NCBI GenBank assembly: GCA_019636495.1
Contig: JAHBXL010000003.1
Coordinates: 124,001 to 188,000, forward strand
Direction: 5' to 3'
Length of the DNA: 64,000 nt
Origin: Phycisphaeraceae bacterium
GTDB taxonomy: Bacteria; Planctomycetota; Phycisphaerae; Phycisphaerales; UBA1924
Shown here: piece after piece, positions 17,992 through 26,732 of the stretch
Position numbering within the stretch: the first letter of the stretch is position 1
How the letters are laid out: each line of letters opens with the position of its first letter
Position numbers and translations under genes: made by a program
The notes under the pieces: model-generated
The model's input: only the letters and a program-made list of their open reading frames with translations
Database searches by the model: none
What the model was told of the DNA's origin: nothing

Positions 17992-18363
17992 TCACCCGCC
18001 CGCCGCCTTGGCCGGGTAGCCCAGCGACTTCAGGTGCTCGATCACCTTGTCGCGGTGGTCGCCCTGCAGTTCGATCGTCCCTTCCGCGCGCGACACTGTT
18101 CCCCCCGTGCCGAACGTGCCGCGAAAGTGCTTGAGCAGCGCGGGCAGATCATCGGTGCGGTCGGAGCGCGGCGCAAAGCCGACGACAACCGTCACCACCT
18201 TCCCGTTCCGTTTCTCGCGCCGCACCCGCACGGCCTGGTCTCTCGGGTCCAGCGCTCTGCCGGTCTTGCGGTCGCGCGGGCAGGCGCACGCGGCCAGATC
18301 AAGCCCGCAGCGCTCGCAGGTGATGGGTCGCTCCAGCGGTGTTCCGGCGAACAGGCCCGACAT
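17992..18363 (-). CDS. SUI1/eIF1-type translation factor (YciH-like)
   Basis: 123 residues. N-terminal Cys16-x2-Cys19 and Cys26-x-Cys28 suggest a bound zinc; the C-terminal half (residues about 45-120: VRVRREKRNGKVVTVVVGF, LPALLKHFRGTFGTGGTV, IELQGDHRDKVIEHLKSLGY) is the SUI1 domain, which in eukaryotes checks start-codon choice and in bacteria is YciH. Its possible link to leaderless start recognition in this genome is speculation. TATGGT lies nine bases before the ATG on the minus strand. Confidence 0.88.
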   Translation of the reverse strand: MSGLFAGTPLERPITCERCGLDLAACACPRDRKTGRALDPRDQAVRVRREKRNGKVVTVVVGFAPRSDRTDDLPALLKHFRGTFGTGGTVSRAEGTIELQGDHRDKVIEHLKSLGYPAKAAGG

Positions 18364-18419
18364 GGTGCGATCACCATAGGCCCGCGGATTGACGCCGCGA
18401 GAGCGCGCGGACCGATGGC

Positions 18420-19070
18420 ATGGGTATGGCCGGCACGCCGCTCATGCCCCGATCAGTGGTCACGCGGCGTCGCGAGTCGCTCGCGGGCCGGGCCGCGCCG
18501 TGGCTGGCGGTCGCCGCGCTGCTGGGCCTGACGGCGCTGATGCTCCGCTGGCAGGGGCGGGTGTGGTGGTGCGAGGAGGGCGACAGCGCGTTCTGGATCA
18601 GCGATGTCTGGACCTCGCACTGCTCGCAGCACTGGGCCGACCCGTACACCATCACGCATGTCTCGCACGGCCTGATCTTCTGGACCGTGTTCGTGTTCTG
18701 GGCGAAGTGGATGCCGCGATGGGCCCCGCCGGTGCGGTGGCGGCTGCCGATCGGTGTGGCGGTCGCCGCGGCGTGGGAGATCGTGGAGAACACGGAGTTT
18801 GTGATCAACCGCTACCGAACGGTGACGATGTCGCTGGATTACATGGGCGACAGCGTGGCCAACGCGGTGGGGGATGTGATCGCGTGCGGGCTCGGCATGC
18901 TGATCGCGCGGGCCATCGGCTGGAAGTGGGCGATGGGCCTGTTCGTGTTGACGGAAATCGTGCTGCTGTTCGTGATGCGCGACAACCTCACGCTGAACGT
19001 GATCATGCTCTTTTGGCCGATCGAGGCCATCAGGCAATGGCAGACGCCGGGGCACATCGGCGGGCCGTAG
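18420..19070 (+). CDS. DUF2585 / UPF0314 membrane protein
   Basis: 216 residues, about five transmembrane segments. The pattern CSQHWADPYTITHVSHGLIFW, AWEIVENTEFVINRYR and SLDYMGDSVANAVGDVIAC is typical of DUF2585 (UPF0314). A start at 18426 would drop two residues. No role is known for the family. The gene stands alone. Confidence 0.85.
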   Translation: MGMAGTPLMPRSVVTRRRESLAGRAAPWLAVAALLGLTALMLRWQGRVWWCEEGDSAFWISDVWTSHCSQHWADPYTITHVSHGLIFWTVFVFWAKWMPRWAPPVRWRLPIGVAVAAAWEIVENTEFVINRYRTVTMSLDYMGDSVANAVGDVIACGLGMLIARAIGWKWAMGLFVLTEIVLLFVMRDNLTLNVIMLFWPIEAIRQWQTPGHIGGP

Positions 19071-19301
19071 GGCGCTCGGCCTGCGCTGGTGGGGGTGGGG
19101 GCTTTCGATTGCATGGTGCCGGAGGCTGGCACCGGCGGCGCGAGGACTCCGCTGGCGCGGGCGTCCCGCCTGCCAATGCCCTGCCCCTTCCCGTTGTTCC
19201 GCCATCCGACATCCCACTTCCGACATCGCTCAAGCCGGGGTCGGAACTGGTGCGGTTGGAGCATCACCGATGCCGCAAGTTGAACGGTCGTGGTCGCTTT
19301 G

Positions 19302-19409
19302 AGACCGCTTCAGCGGTCTTGCCCGCTCAGAGGCCACTGCTTCAGCGGTGGTCAGCGGGTCCGGCCACACCCATCTGCTGCCGGACTTCTCAGCCCGTTT
19401 CAACGGGCT
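19302..19409. repeat. Cluster of TTCA-loop hairpins (REP-like)
   Basis: Three short palindromes with the same TTCA loop: AGACCGC/GCGGTCT (19302-19319), CCACTGC/GCGGTGG (19334-19351, one G-T pair, nested inside CCCGCT/AGCGGG) and AGCCCGT/ACGGGCT (19392-19409). They occupy most of the 355-base gene-free stretch 19071-19425, in which I see no coding potential. The shared loop and spacing look like REP elements. Confidence 0.6.
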
Positions 19410-19425
19410 TCTCGACCCTTCACCC

Positions 19426-19860
19426 TCACTTCAACCGCACCAACTTGCCCTTGCGCTTCACGATGTTCTTGTAGTCCCACTGGATGTCGATGGACTTCTT
19501 GAGCCAGCGCTTGAGGTCTTTGGCGGAGATGTCCGCCGTGGCGGTGTAGCGGATGCCGGCGGATTTGAACTTGTTGCCGGGCGGGTCGGCGGGCAGGCCG
19601 GGCTCGTCGAACGATTGGCCGCTCCAGAACATGAGGCGGATGGCGTCCTTGCCGATTGGGGAGTAGCCGACGATGGGGTTGCCATCGAGGAACCAGACCG
19701 GGTGGCGGTGCCAGATTTTGCACTCGGCGGTGTCGCGCACCGCCTTGGGCAACTTGGCGAAGTGGGCATCGATGGCCGCGGCGAGGGTGCCCGCGATCTC
19801 GCGGTGGGCGGGTGAGGGGAGGGCGGTGTTGTAGGCGAGGATGGTGTGGGGGAGGGGCAT
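19426..19860 (-). CDS. DUF1801 domain protein
   Basis: 144 residues, soluble. LPKAVRDTAECKIWHRHPVWFLDGNPIVGYSPIGKDAIRLMFWSGQSF and the KDLKRWLKKSIDIQWDYKNIVKRKGKL tail fit DUF1801 (YdhG-like), an alpha/beta fold of unknown role linked to iron handling in some relatives. The ATG at 19860 has no Shine-Dalgarno but a TATTCT box six bases upstream. Confidence 0.82.
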   Translation of the reverse strand: MPLPHTILAYNTALPSPAHREIAGTLAAAIDAHFAKLPKAVRDTAECKIWHRHPVWFLDGNPIVGYSPIGKDAIRLMFWSGQSFDEPGLPADPPGNKFKSAGIRYTATADISAKDLKRWLKKSIDIQWDYKNIVKRKGKLVRLK

Positions 19861-19866
19861 GGGGGG

Positions 19867-19872
19867 AGAATA
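19867..19872 (-). promoter_or_regulatory. Predicted -10 box, leaderless start
   Basis: On the minus strand TATTCT, six C residues, then the ATG of the DUF1801 gene at 19860. Confidence 0.45.
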
Positions 19873-19979
19873 CGCCGCCGATTGCAGTCTGAGCTCGGTG
19901 TGCCAAGGGAGATCGTGAGCAACTGGAATAAGCGCCGGACAATGAGCGCATCGACTATCTTGGGGCACTCGTCCACACT

Positions 19980-21476
19980 CTATTGACCACAGCACTTTTT
20001 GTACTTTCGACCGCTACCGCAAACGCAAGGCTCATTCCGCCCGGGCTTCCTCGAGCGTGCCCCTTTGCTACGCGTGGGAGGAAGGGGAGGATACTCGTCG
20101 TCGTGGCTTTGTCGCCAAGTTACGTTGCTTGGTTCCAATACGCGCAGCTCCTCGCGAGCATCCGAGGCCTCTTTCTCCAATTCAGGTGTCCAATTGTTGA
20201 TACGAACCATTACGAGGTCGTACGTCCGGCCCCCATTGCCTGCTCCGGCTTCGGTGCCAATGCCAACAACTTGCAAAGGACGCGGATGACGTGCCGCAAT
20301 CGCCAGGCAGTAGTGATACATGTGCCACGCACGGTACTTGTACGACTCAATGTCTCGAACCTTGTCGGGAGGAAAACAGCCAAACACGTATGTCGTGGGT
20401 CGTTGTTCGGTTGCGACGAGTACTCGTCTGCCAATTCGATTGGGTGGTGACGTCGCGACGAAGTCCAGAAGATGGCGAGACAGAACACGCCGCCAAAAGC
20501 GAGATTCACTAGCCATTACTCGAAGAGCTTGCTCCACATCTGACACGGATTGCGGAATCATGAGCTTCTGGCCCAGCGCATCCCCGGCAACAGTGTCGAT
20601 TATCTCATCCCAAAGGTAGCTGAATCTGTCAAGAGCCTTGCGTGCTCGAAACTGCGAGCTCTTCACCAGGTCGTCCCAGAGTCCTTCCGTAACAATGACA
20701 CTCTTGGCATCCTGCGGCAGACCGAAACCATCACCGGAATCCGAAGCGCGGTGTCGCAGGTGAAGTGCAAGCAGGTCCTCTTCCCCCGCCACGCCGCTCA
20801 GGACCCCGCGATCCAGCAGCGCCTCCTTTCGCTGCAAGTACTCCGAAAAGTCCGCAATGGTGTCCAACTCACCAAGCACAATGTCTAAGGTCACATCGTC
20901 GAAGACATGTACTATTCCGCTTCCGTAGTCCGCCTGCATTATGGTAAAAGGAAGCGAAACGAGGGGTGTTCCCTGCTTGGGAGTGGTCGGCAAGAGCTGT
21001 GGCAGGCTGCCGCTCCCTCCGAACAACTCTCTGCACTTCTGCTTCGCGCCGAGCGCTACGCAAATCCGATGAACTCTCATCTGCTCGCGTGGTGGAAGCG
21101 CGAGAGGGAGTCGTGTCGTACATTGTCGATCAATGAACACCCGGTTAGGCTCATCCTTCAGCCACCGCTCGGCCCCGTACAACTGGTCGACGGACTTCTG
21201 AATAGCACGCTTGAACCAGCGGTTCCAGTCTATGTCAAGTCGTCCGGAGTCTTTGAACGCGCACGACTTGTCGGAGAACAGCACAACGGTGTTGCCGTAG
21301 AGAGCGACTAGGTCGCAGATTTCCTTTCCATCGCCGCCACGTGCGTTCCCCTGATTCCTGTAGAGGTTCGGGTAGCTCCATAGCCGAAGGAACGACCTCC
21401 GACACAGCTTCGCTAAGTAACGCTCACTCGGCGTTACGCCACCTTCGTTGCCGGTAGAGGCGTTGGAATCGTCCAT
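19980..21476 (-). CDS. SEC-C metal-binding protein, possible nuclease-like N-terminus
   Basis: 498 residues. The last 20 form a SEC-C zinc motif (EPCVCGSGRKYKKCC), as at the SecA C-terminus. The first 120 residues contain GKEICDLVALYGNTVVLFSDKSCAF, with Asp55 and Asp69-Lys70, then WNRWFKRAIQKSVDQLYGAERWL; this recalls nuclease-related (restriction-endonuclease-like) domains, but the catalytic triad is not certain. The middle is unrecognised. Base composition is visibly less GC-rich than flanking genes, and flanks hold hairpins, consistent with acquisition. The ATG at 21476 was chosen because upstream codons look like intergenic sequence. Confidence 0.72.
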   Translation of the reverse strand: MDDSNASTGNEGGVTPSERYLAKLCRRSFLRLWSYPNLYRNQGNARGGDGKEICDLVALYGNTVVLFSDKSCAFKDSGRLDIDWNRWFKRAIQKSVDQLYGAERWLKDEPNRVFIDRQCTTRLPLALPPREQMRVHRICVALGAKQKCRELFGGSGSLPQLLPTTPKQGTPLVSLPFTIMQADYGSGIVHVFDDVTLDIVLGELDTIADFSEYLQRKEALLDRGVLSGVAGEEDLLALHLRHRASDSGDGFGLPQDAKSVIVTEGLWDDLVKSSQFRARKALDRFSYLWDEIIDTVAGDALGQKLMIPQSVSDVEQALRVMASESRFWRRVLSRHLLDFVATSPPNRIGRRVLVATEQRPTTYVFGCFPPDKVRDIESYKYRAWHMYHYCLAIAARHPRPLQVVGIGTEAGAGNGGRTYDLVMVRINNWTPELEKEASDAREELRVLEPSNVTWRQSHDDEYPPLPPTRSKGARSRKPGRNEPCVCGSGRKYKKCCGQ

Positions 21477-21789
21477 TGTTACACTTCTACGCCTTGCGGC
21501 GTACCCTGCACCCGGTGTATAGCGTAATCGCCTGCCCTGTGCAAATGTACTGTCTGCTGCGAGGATCGGCGCGGGTTGGAGTGGATGTGCTTCGGACTCC
21601 GCCCAGCGCCTGTGAATCACAATTGAGGATGGTCGATTGTTAGCAGTAGTTCGGACGTCGATGCCCCGCCGGGCACGAGGCCCGGCGGTCCCCTCAACTC
21701 GTGTCACGCGTCCCCCGGGCGGGGGCGCGGATTGGACCGGCTTTCAGTCGCCTACCGGCAGGGGAGCGAGGCATACCGGTCGAGGGTCC
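21477..21789. other. Gene-free stretch with one strong hairpin
   Basis: No credible gene. It holds an 8-bp perfect stem CCGCCGGG/CCCGGCGG with a 7-base loop at 21666-21688. The first part (21480-21620) is of lower GC, like the SEC-C gene it precedes, and is likely its upstream region. Confidence 0.4.
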
Positions 21790-22467
21790 TTACGAGCGAG
21801 GGTCAGTACAGTGGGGGGGCGCCGACGGCGTTGAGGATGCGGACTGCGGAGCGAGCATCGGGGCGTTCTTCTGCCGCGGGAAGAAGAGGATCGCAAGACC
21901 GCCGACGAGCAGTGCCGCGGCGAGGCCGAAGGTGCCGAGGGCATCCATTGGTCCGGGCGGCGCGGCGCCTTCGTGGAGAAGGATGCAGCTTGTGCTGACC
22001 AGGCCGGGGTAGCCCTTTTTGAGTGCCGCGCCTTTGACGATTCCGATGTCGTTCTTGACCAACATGCCTTGGATCGAGGACTGGCCCATGAGGGAGAGGA
22101 GATGCTCATCGGAGGTGTTCGAACTCTTGATGAGCAGTTTCACGCCGGGCTGGCGGGGGAAAGAATCGATGGAGCCCTTGCGCTCGCGCCACTCCCTGAG
22201 CGCGGCGACGAACTGCGGCGTGGCGGGGATGGCGGGCATCCAGGCGGCGTCTTTTCGGCGGACGCGGCCGATGATCGCATCCACCGAGCAGGGGAAGATG
22301 CCCTCGACGATGACGTGCGGGTTGATGTCGATCTGACGGGCGGTGAGGTCCGCGATGTTAATGCGGACGGGCTCGGCGGTTGCGCGAGAGGCAGTAATCA
22401 GCATTCCGATCCCGACGGTGATTCCGCCGAGTGCGGCCAGGACGAGCAGGCAACCAAGTCGTCGCAT
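21790..22467 (-). CDS. Uncharacterised membrane-anchored protein
   Basis: 225 residues, not recognised. One N-terminal hydrophobic segment (about 5-27, possible anchor) and a second near residues 188-210 (LGLAAALLVGGLAILFF), leaving a mostly extracytoplasmic middle domain of about 160 residues and a short Ser/Pro-rich tail. GGGGAG lies about nine bases before the ATG at 22467. A mean-looking soluble middle (IADLTARQIDINPHVIVEG) gives no clear family. Confidence 0.6.
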   Translation of the reverse strand: MRRLGCLLVLAALGGITVGIGMLITASRATAEPVRINIADLTARQIDINPHVIVEGIFPCSVDAIIGRVRRKDAAWMPAIPATPQFVAALREWRERKGSIDSFPRQPGVKLLIKSSNTSDEHLLSLMGQSSIQGMLVKNDIGIVKGAALKKGYPGLVSTSCILLHEGAAPPGPMDALGTFGLAAALLVGGLAILFFPRQKNAPMLAPQSASSTPSAPPHCTDPRS

Positions 22468-22580
22468 AAGAAGACTCCCCAGGGTTGGATGGGGAGCATA
22501 CAAGAAAACGGGCGGGAATGCCAGCAACAACGGGCACGAGGGTCGGTCGAGCGTTGGTGAGTCTGTTCGGCGAGAGGGGG

Positions 22581-22608
22581 TGCCGGGGGAACCGCAGGTT
22601 CCCCGGCA
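22581..22608. repeat. Hairpin, 12-bp stem
   Basis: TGCCGGGGGAACC / GGTTCCCCGGCA around GCA; the left arm has one extra G. Not part of a gene. Confidence 0.5.
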
Positions 22609-22749
22609 TCAGCGGCCAACTTCTGGCCGCGGCGGGGTGAAGACGCCCTCGGCCTCACCAGGGTCGGGGAGGCCGGGTTCCGGGTGCCGGCAGGTGATAC
22701 GCGGCACCAAAGGACCACGGAGCCCCTCACCGGCTCGGCATGCGCCGAG

Positions 22750-22781
22750 CCCCCTCTCCCCGCGGGGGCGGGGAGAGGGGG
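22750..22781. terminator. Perfect 14-bp GC hairpin
   Basis: CCCCCTCTCCCCGC, four G, GCGGGGAGAGGGGG: a perfect stem. It is 79 bases downstream of the last gene of the minus-strand PIN pair, so termination is plausible; dispersed repeat is the alternative. Confidence 0.45.
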
Positions 22782-22859
22782 CGAACAAAGAAAAACCCCG
22801 GCCGCGGGGTCGGGGTGGGAGTTCCGGTGAGATGATGCGGGCCAATACGAAGTCGGGAT

Positions 22860-23102
22860 TCAGGCGGCCTGCGAGTTTGGCGGGTTGAGGACCTCGCGGA
22901 TTGTGACCATGCCGCGGGCGACGGCGTTGCAGGCCCGGAGGACATGAAGTTCACGGAGCATCAGGTCGTCGGGGTAGTCGCCCTCGAAGATGCGGATGAG
23001 GGAGCGAAGATCGGCGTCGGAGATGCCGGCTTCGCGTGCGGCGCGGGTGTAGTCGAAGTACTCGGGCGTTGCGGGTGTCGGGATGGAGGGCTGGGAGGAC
23101 AT
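22860..23102 (-). CDS. Small partner of the PIN gene, possible antitoxin
   Basis: 80 residues, acidic-helical, no recognised family. FDYTRAAREAGISDADLRSLIRIFEGDYPDDLMLRELHVLRACNAVARGMVTIREVL suggests helices and no ribbon-helix-helix or AbrB fold. It starts nine bases after the stop of the PIN gene on the same strand, so the two are probably one transcript. An antitoxin role is inferred from position only; most type II pairs put the antitoxin first. Confidence 0.55.
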   Translation of the reverse strand: MSSQPSIPTPATPEYFDYTRAAREAGISDADLRSLIRIFEGDYPDDLMLRELHVLRACNAVARGMVTIREVLNPPNSQAA

Positions 23103-23111
23103 AGGCAGGCC

Positions 23112-23561
23112 TCAGAGTTCCGGCGGAGAGAGTATAGCGATGGTCGGGAGGCCACTGCCGATGTTCAACGCGTCGATCGCGGCGCGGCGACGCTGATTGA
23201 CAAGATGCTTGAAGTTCCATGAGACAAGGATGTTCTGACGAGAGAGGATGGCGATCGCGACATGGAGCGCGTCATCAACGACCTTTGGCGGGAAGATGGC
23301 GGTGGTGAGGTATCGGCGGGCGAGAGCCTTCGCCTCGGGCGTCACTTGGAGGACCGGAAGTCCGGTGACGAGTCGGAGCATCTGCTCCCGGCGCGCAGCG
23401 TCGGGAGTTTCCTCAATCTCGCGTGTGGTGACTTCGGAGATTGACACCTCGAAGTCACTGATTCGTCGCCAGAACTCGCGGGTCAGCGCGCGGCGGTCGG
23501 GCGAGCGCGGATCATCGTGCAGGCTGATGACGGACGTGTCGAGGTATATGCGCTGCTTCAT
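23112..23561 (-). CDS. PIN-domain protein (VapC-like toxin candidate)
   Basis: 149 residues, the size of PIN-domain RNases. The acidic residues expected are Asp8 (IYLDTSVIS), Glu43 (ISEVTTREIEE) and Asp96-Asp97 (VVDDALHVAIA); the SWNFKHLV segment after them is also typical. Such proteins cut RNA, often tRNA or rRNA, in toxin-antitoxin pairs. The start at 23561 gives the canonical MKQRIYLDTS; an earlier in-frame start adds five residues. Downstream is the 80-residue partner. Confidence 0.8.
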   Translation of the reverse strand: MKQRIYLDTSVISLHDDPRSPDRRALTREFWRRISDFEVSISEVTTREIEETPDAARREQMLRLVTGLPVLQVTPEAKALARRYLTTAIFPPKVVDDALHVAIAILSRQNILVSWNFKHLVNQRRRAAIDALNIGSGLPTIAILSPPEL

Positions 23562-23613
23562 TGCGTTGTCATGCACATGAGATTGCGCTCAGGGCTCTTT
23601 CAAGACGATCATT

Positions 23614-25065
23614 TCACCCCATGTGCTTGATGATCGCATCCCCGAACTCGGAGCACTTGAGTTTGGTCGCGCCTTCCATCATGCGGTGGAAGTCGTACGT
23701 CACGGTCTTCGCGCCGATCGCGCCGTCCATGCCCTTGATGATCAGGTCCGCGGCCTTGGTCCAATCTGTGTCACCGCCGCTGCCCATGTAGCGCAGCATC
23801 ATTTCGCCGGAGAGAATGACCGAGCCGGGGTTGACCTGGTCGAGGTTGGCGTACTTGGGCGCGGTGCCGTGCGTGGCCTCGAAGATCGCGTGGCCGGAGA
23901 TGTAGTTGATGTTCGCGCCGGGGGCGATGCCGATGCCGCCGATCTGCGCGGCGAGCGCATCGGAGAGATAGTCGCCGTTGAGGTTCATCGTCGCGATGAC
24001 GTCAAAGTCCTTGGGCCGCGTGAGCACCTGCTGCAGCGTGATGTCGGCGATGGAGTCCTTGATCATGAGCATGGACTTCCACTTGCCCTGACCGTGCGTG
24101 GGCCAGAGTTTCAGCACGTTCTCGACCTCGCCGACGATCTTCTTCTGCTGGTCCGGCGTCATCATGTCGTAGCCGGGGTCGATCATGCGGGCGTTCTCGA
24201 CGCTGGAGAGGTCGGTGTTGGCCTCCTTGTTGCCGAGGATCCACGACTCGCGCTCGGTCACGCACTTTTCGCGGAACGATTTCGCGGCCAGTTCGTACCC
24301 CCAATCCTTGAACGCGCCCTCAGTGAACTTCATGATGTTGCCCTTGTGGACGAACGTCACCGAGCGGCGGTTGTTCTTGAGCGCGTACTCGATCGCGGCC
24401 CAGATCAGCCGCTCCGAGCCGGGCTTGCTCACGGGCTTGAGGCCGATGCCGACCGCGGGCGTCGGGTACAACTCGGGGTGGCCGATCGACTTTCCCCACT
24501 CAACGCCCGCCGCGGCGGAGCCGAAGCGGATCTTCTTGAACTCCTTGGGGAACTCTTTCTCCATGAGCGCGAGGAACTTTGCGGCCTCGGGCGTGCCCGC
24601 GGCCCACTCGATTCCGGCGTAGATGTCCTCGGTGTTCTCGCGGAAGATCACCATGTCGACGTCGCCCGGCTTCTTCACGGGCGAAGGGACGCCCTGGAAC
24701 CAGCGGACGGGGCGGAGGCAGACGTAGAGGTCGAGCATCTGTCGGAGCGCGACGTTGAGCGAACGGATGCCGCCGCCGACGGGCGTGGTGAGCGGGCCCT
24801 TGATGCCGACAAGGTACTTCTTGAAGTCGTCGATGGTCTGGTCGGGGAGCCAGTTGCCGGTCTTGTTGAAGGCCTTCTCGCCCGCGAGCACCTCGTGCCA
24901 GTGGATCTTTTTCTTGCCGTTGCTGGCCTTGGCCACCGCGGCATCGAAGACGCGGACGGATGCGCGCCAGATGTCGGGGCCTGTGCCGTCGCCCTCGATG
25001 AAGGGGATGATGGGGTCGTTGGGGACATCGAGTTTGCCGGACTGCATCGCGATGGCTGAGGGCAT
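23614..25065 (-). CDS. icd: Isocitrate dehydrogenase, NADP-type
   Basis: TCA-cycle enzyme converting isocitrate to 2-oxoglutarate with NADP. 483 residues. [14 protein letters not shown], the substrate-binding [60 protein letters not shown] and [17 protein letters not shown] mark the icd family; the segment [13 protein letters not shown] and the inserted region make it a longer, non-E. coli-like type. The start at 25065 has GGAG about eight bases upstream. Monocistronic by position. Confidence 0.95.
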   Translation of the reverse strand: MPSAIAMQSGKLDVPNDPIIPFIEGDGTGPDIWRASVRVFDAAVAKASNGKKKIHWHEVLAGEKAFNKTGNWLPDQTIDDFKKYLVGIKGPLTTPVGGGIRSLNVALRQMLDLYVCLRPVRWFQGVPSPVKKPGDVDMVIFRENTEDIYAGIEWAAGTPEAAKFLALMEKEFPKEFKKIRFGSAAAGVEWGKSIGHPELYPTPAVGIGLKPVSKPGSERLIWAAIEYALKNNRRSVTFVHKGNIMKFTEGAFKDWGYELAAKSFREKCVTERESWILGNKEANTDLSSVENARMIDPGYDMMTPDQQKKIVGEVENVLKLWPTHGQGKWKSMLMIKDSIADITLQQVLTRPKDFDVIATMNLNGDYLSDALAAQIGGIGIAPGANINYISGHAIFEATHGTAPKYANLDQVNPGSVILSGEMMLRYMGSGGDTDWTKAADLIIKGMDGAIGAKTVTYDFHRMMEGATKLKCSEFGDAIIKHMG

Positions 25066-25187
25066 GGGGAACTCCGGAGAAATGGGCCGATCGGCCGTGT
25101 GGCCGCGTGGCGGTTTGGGGCGGGCCGGGCGGCCGGCGGACAACGCGACAGGATAGAAGCGCGATGGGAGAACCGGGCGACGGGGGC

Positions 25188-25688
25188 TCAACTCTTCATG
25201 TTGACAAACTGCAGCGGCTGGTCGAGGTCCGCGGCGTTGAGCATCGCCATCACCGAGCGCAGGTCGTCGATCTGCTTGCCCGTCAGGCGGACCTCGTCGC
25301 CCTGGATCGAGGCCTGCACCTTGATCTTGGATTCCTTGACCATCTTGGCGATCTCCTTGGCGAGTTCGCTGGTCAGGCCTTCCTTCAGTTTGACATCGCG
25401 CTTCATCGCGCCGGTGGCGCCGTGCCGGGCGGGCTCGGCGGGGAGGAACTCGAAACTCTTGAGGTGCAGGCCTCGCCGGATCGCGGCGGACTCGAACATG
25501 TCCTTCACGGCGTCGAGTTTGCCGCCATCGGCGGCGTGCATGTGGATCTTCTTCTCCTTGCGGTCCACGGTGATCTCGACCGGGGAGTTGCGGAAATCGA
25601 AGCGCGAGGCGATCGCCTTCCTGGTGTTGTTGATGGCGTTGTCGAGTTCGGCGAAATCGATCTTGCTGACGATGTCGAGTGAGGGCAT
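25188..25688 (-). CDS. YajQ-family nucleotide-binding protein
   Basis: 166 residues, the normal length. The N-terminal [34 protein letters not shown] and the C-terminal [31 protein letters not shown] define the YajQ/UPF0234 family, whose members bind cyclic di-GMP in some bacteria and act as regulators. The linker region [15 protein letters not shown] is typical. Probably leaderless, with a TACGAT box six bases upstream. Confidence 0.95.
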   Translation of the reverse strand: MPSLDIVSKIDFAELDNAINNTRKAIASRFDFRNSPVEITVDRKEKKIHMHAADGGKLDAVKDMFESAAIRRGLHLKSFEFLPAEPARHGATGAMKRDVKLKEGLTSELAKEIAKMVKESKIKVQASIQGDEVRLTGKQIDDLRSVMAMLNAADLDQPLQFVNMKS

Positions 25689-25694
25689 GGGGCA

Positions 25695-25700
25695 ATCGTA
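25695..25700 (-). promoter_or_regulatory. Predicted -10 box, leaderless start
   Basis: On the minus strand TACGAT, six bases, then the ATG of the YajQ gene. No Shine-Dalgarno is visible. Confidence 0.45.
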
Positions 25701-25833
25701 GTGCCCCGGCCCCGGGCCGCGGCGGCCCGCCCCGCGGATGCGGGCCGGAACGCGCGGCCCGCGGGAATCGCCGACGCTCGACGCGCTTCCCCGGCGGGCC
25801 GAGCCGTGGTAGGCTGTACGAGCGGAGGTGACC

Positions 25834-26199
25834 ATGGCCGACACGCTCGAGTTGCTGTTCATCGGATCCGGACGGACTGTCGCCGCGCTCGACCGCCTGA
25901 CGGGGCGGACGGTGTGGCGCATCAAACTGCCGCGGCTGTTCGGGAGCCCGCTCACGCTGATGACGCAGGGCGGCGAGTTGTACGCCGGCCGCGGCGGGTA
26001 TGTGTACTGCATCGACCAGCGCAACGGTGCCATCTTGTGGGAGCGCGGCGTGAACTCCAGCGGCGGGATGGTCTTCATGGCCATCGGCGGCAGCGCCTCG
26101 GCGCAGGCGGTTGCCGGGCACGTCGCGGCGCAGCAGCAGGCCGCGGGCAACGCCGCGGTGGTCGGGGCTGTCGCCGCCGCCGCGGCGGCATCGGGCTGA
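25834..26199 (+). CDS. Small PQQ-like beta-propeller-repeat protein
   Basis: 121 residues. [20 protein letters not shown] and [18 protein letters not shown] are two tandem PQQ-like (outer-membrane assembly type) blades of the 'VYALDAxTGxxLW' kind. The C-terminal 35 residues are Ala/Gly/Gln-rich. Only two blades remain, too few for a closed propeller, so it must oligomerise or be a fragment. No signal peptide. GGAGG precedes the ATG at 25834 by five bases. Confidence 0.65.
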   Translation: MADTLELLFIGSGRTVAALDRLTGRTVWRIKLPRLFGSPLTLMTQGGELYAGRGGYVYCIDQRNGAILWERGVNSSGGMVFMAIGGSASAQAVAGHVAAQQQAAGNAAVVGAVAAAAAASG

Positions 26200-26206
26200 G
26201 ACGGTT

Positions 26207-26653
26207 TCAGACTTCTTCAATGAACTCGATGGAGATGCGTCCGACGCGCACGCCCGTTCGCGCGCGGACCGCTTCGAGTACCCCGGCGGGGAGATGCGCG
26301 AGCACCTCGCGCCCGAGATCATCGGGCAGGTCGATCACACGGCCATCGGCGGTGACGACATGCGCGTGCTCGGTGGTGTCGGCGTCGTAGCGTGCGCCGC
26401 CGGAGCGACGGTCGGGCCCGTGCGCGGGACTGATCCGCCGGCACAGCCCGCGACGTGTGAACAGTTCGAGCGTGCTGTACACCGTGGCCAGACTCATGCC
26501 CTCATCCCGAACACCTACCTTCTGGAAGAGTTCCTCGGCGGTGGGATGCTCGGCACAGGCGCACAGAGCGGCAAAGATCTCCTCGCGTCGGCGTGTCCAC
26601 CGCACGCCGCGTATGCCAAAATAGGTACGGAGATCTTCGGGCACGCGCATCAT
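26207..26653 (-). CDS. Fur-family transcriptional regulator
   Basis: 148 residues. The N-terminal winged helix ([29 protein letters not shown] ... [17 protein letters not shown]) is Fur-type, with the recognition helix [10 protein letters not shown]. The metal-binding His96-x-His98 (EHAHVV) is present, but the C-terminal Cys-x2-Cys zinc site is absent. It may sense iron, zinc, manganese or peroxide; target unknown. The start was set at the ATG 26653 (26650 equally possible). Convergent with the beta-propeller gene. Confidence 0.85.
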   Translation of the reverse strand: MMRVPEDLRTYFGIRGVRWTRRREEIFAALCACAEHPTAEELFQKVGVRDEGMSLATVYSTLELFTRRGLCRRISPAHGPDRRSGGARYDADTTEHAHVVTADGRVIDLPDDLGREVLAHLPAGVLEAVRARTGVRVGRISIEFIEEV

Positions 26654-26732
26654 CAGCACGGATTGTTCGCCCGTTCCCGCCGCGCCGCAACCCCGCCCGA
26701 CCCGCTATCGCCCGAAGGACTCAGGAGCACCC

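Larger units (their letters stand above)
22468..22859. other. Gene-free stretch with two strong hairpins
   Basis: 392 bases without a supported gene. It holds a hairpin at 22581-22608 (12 pairs with one bulged G) and a very strong one at 22750-22781. The second is followed on the plus strand by AAAGAAAAA; on the minus strand it lies downstream of the PIN operon and could end it. Confidence 0.5.

Noticed and set aside
19302..19409. Possible tRNA or small structured RNA gene
   Set aside because: The stems are separate short hairpins and do not form a cloverleaf or known RNA fold.
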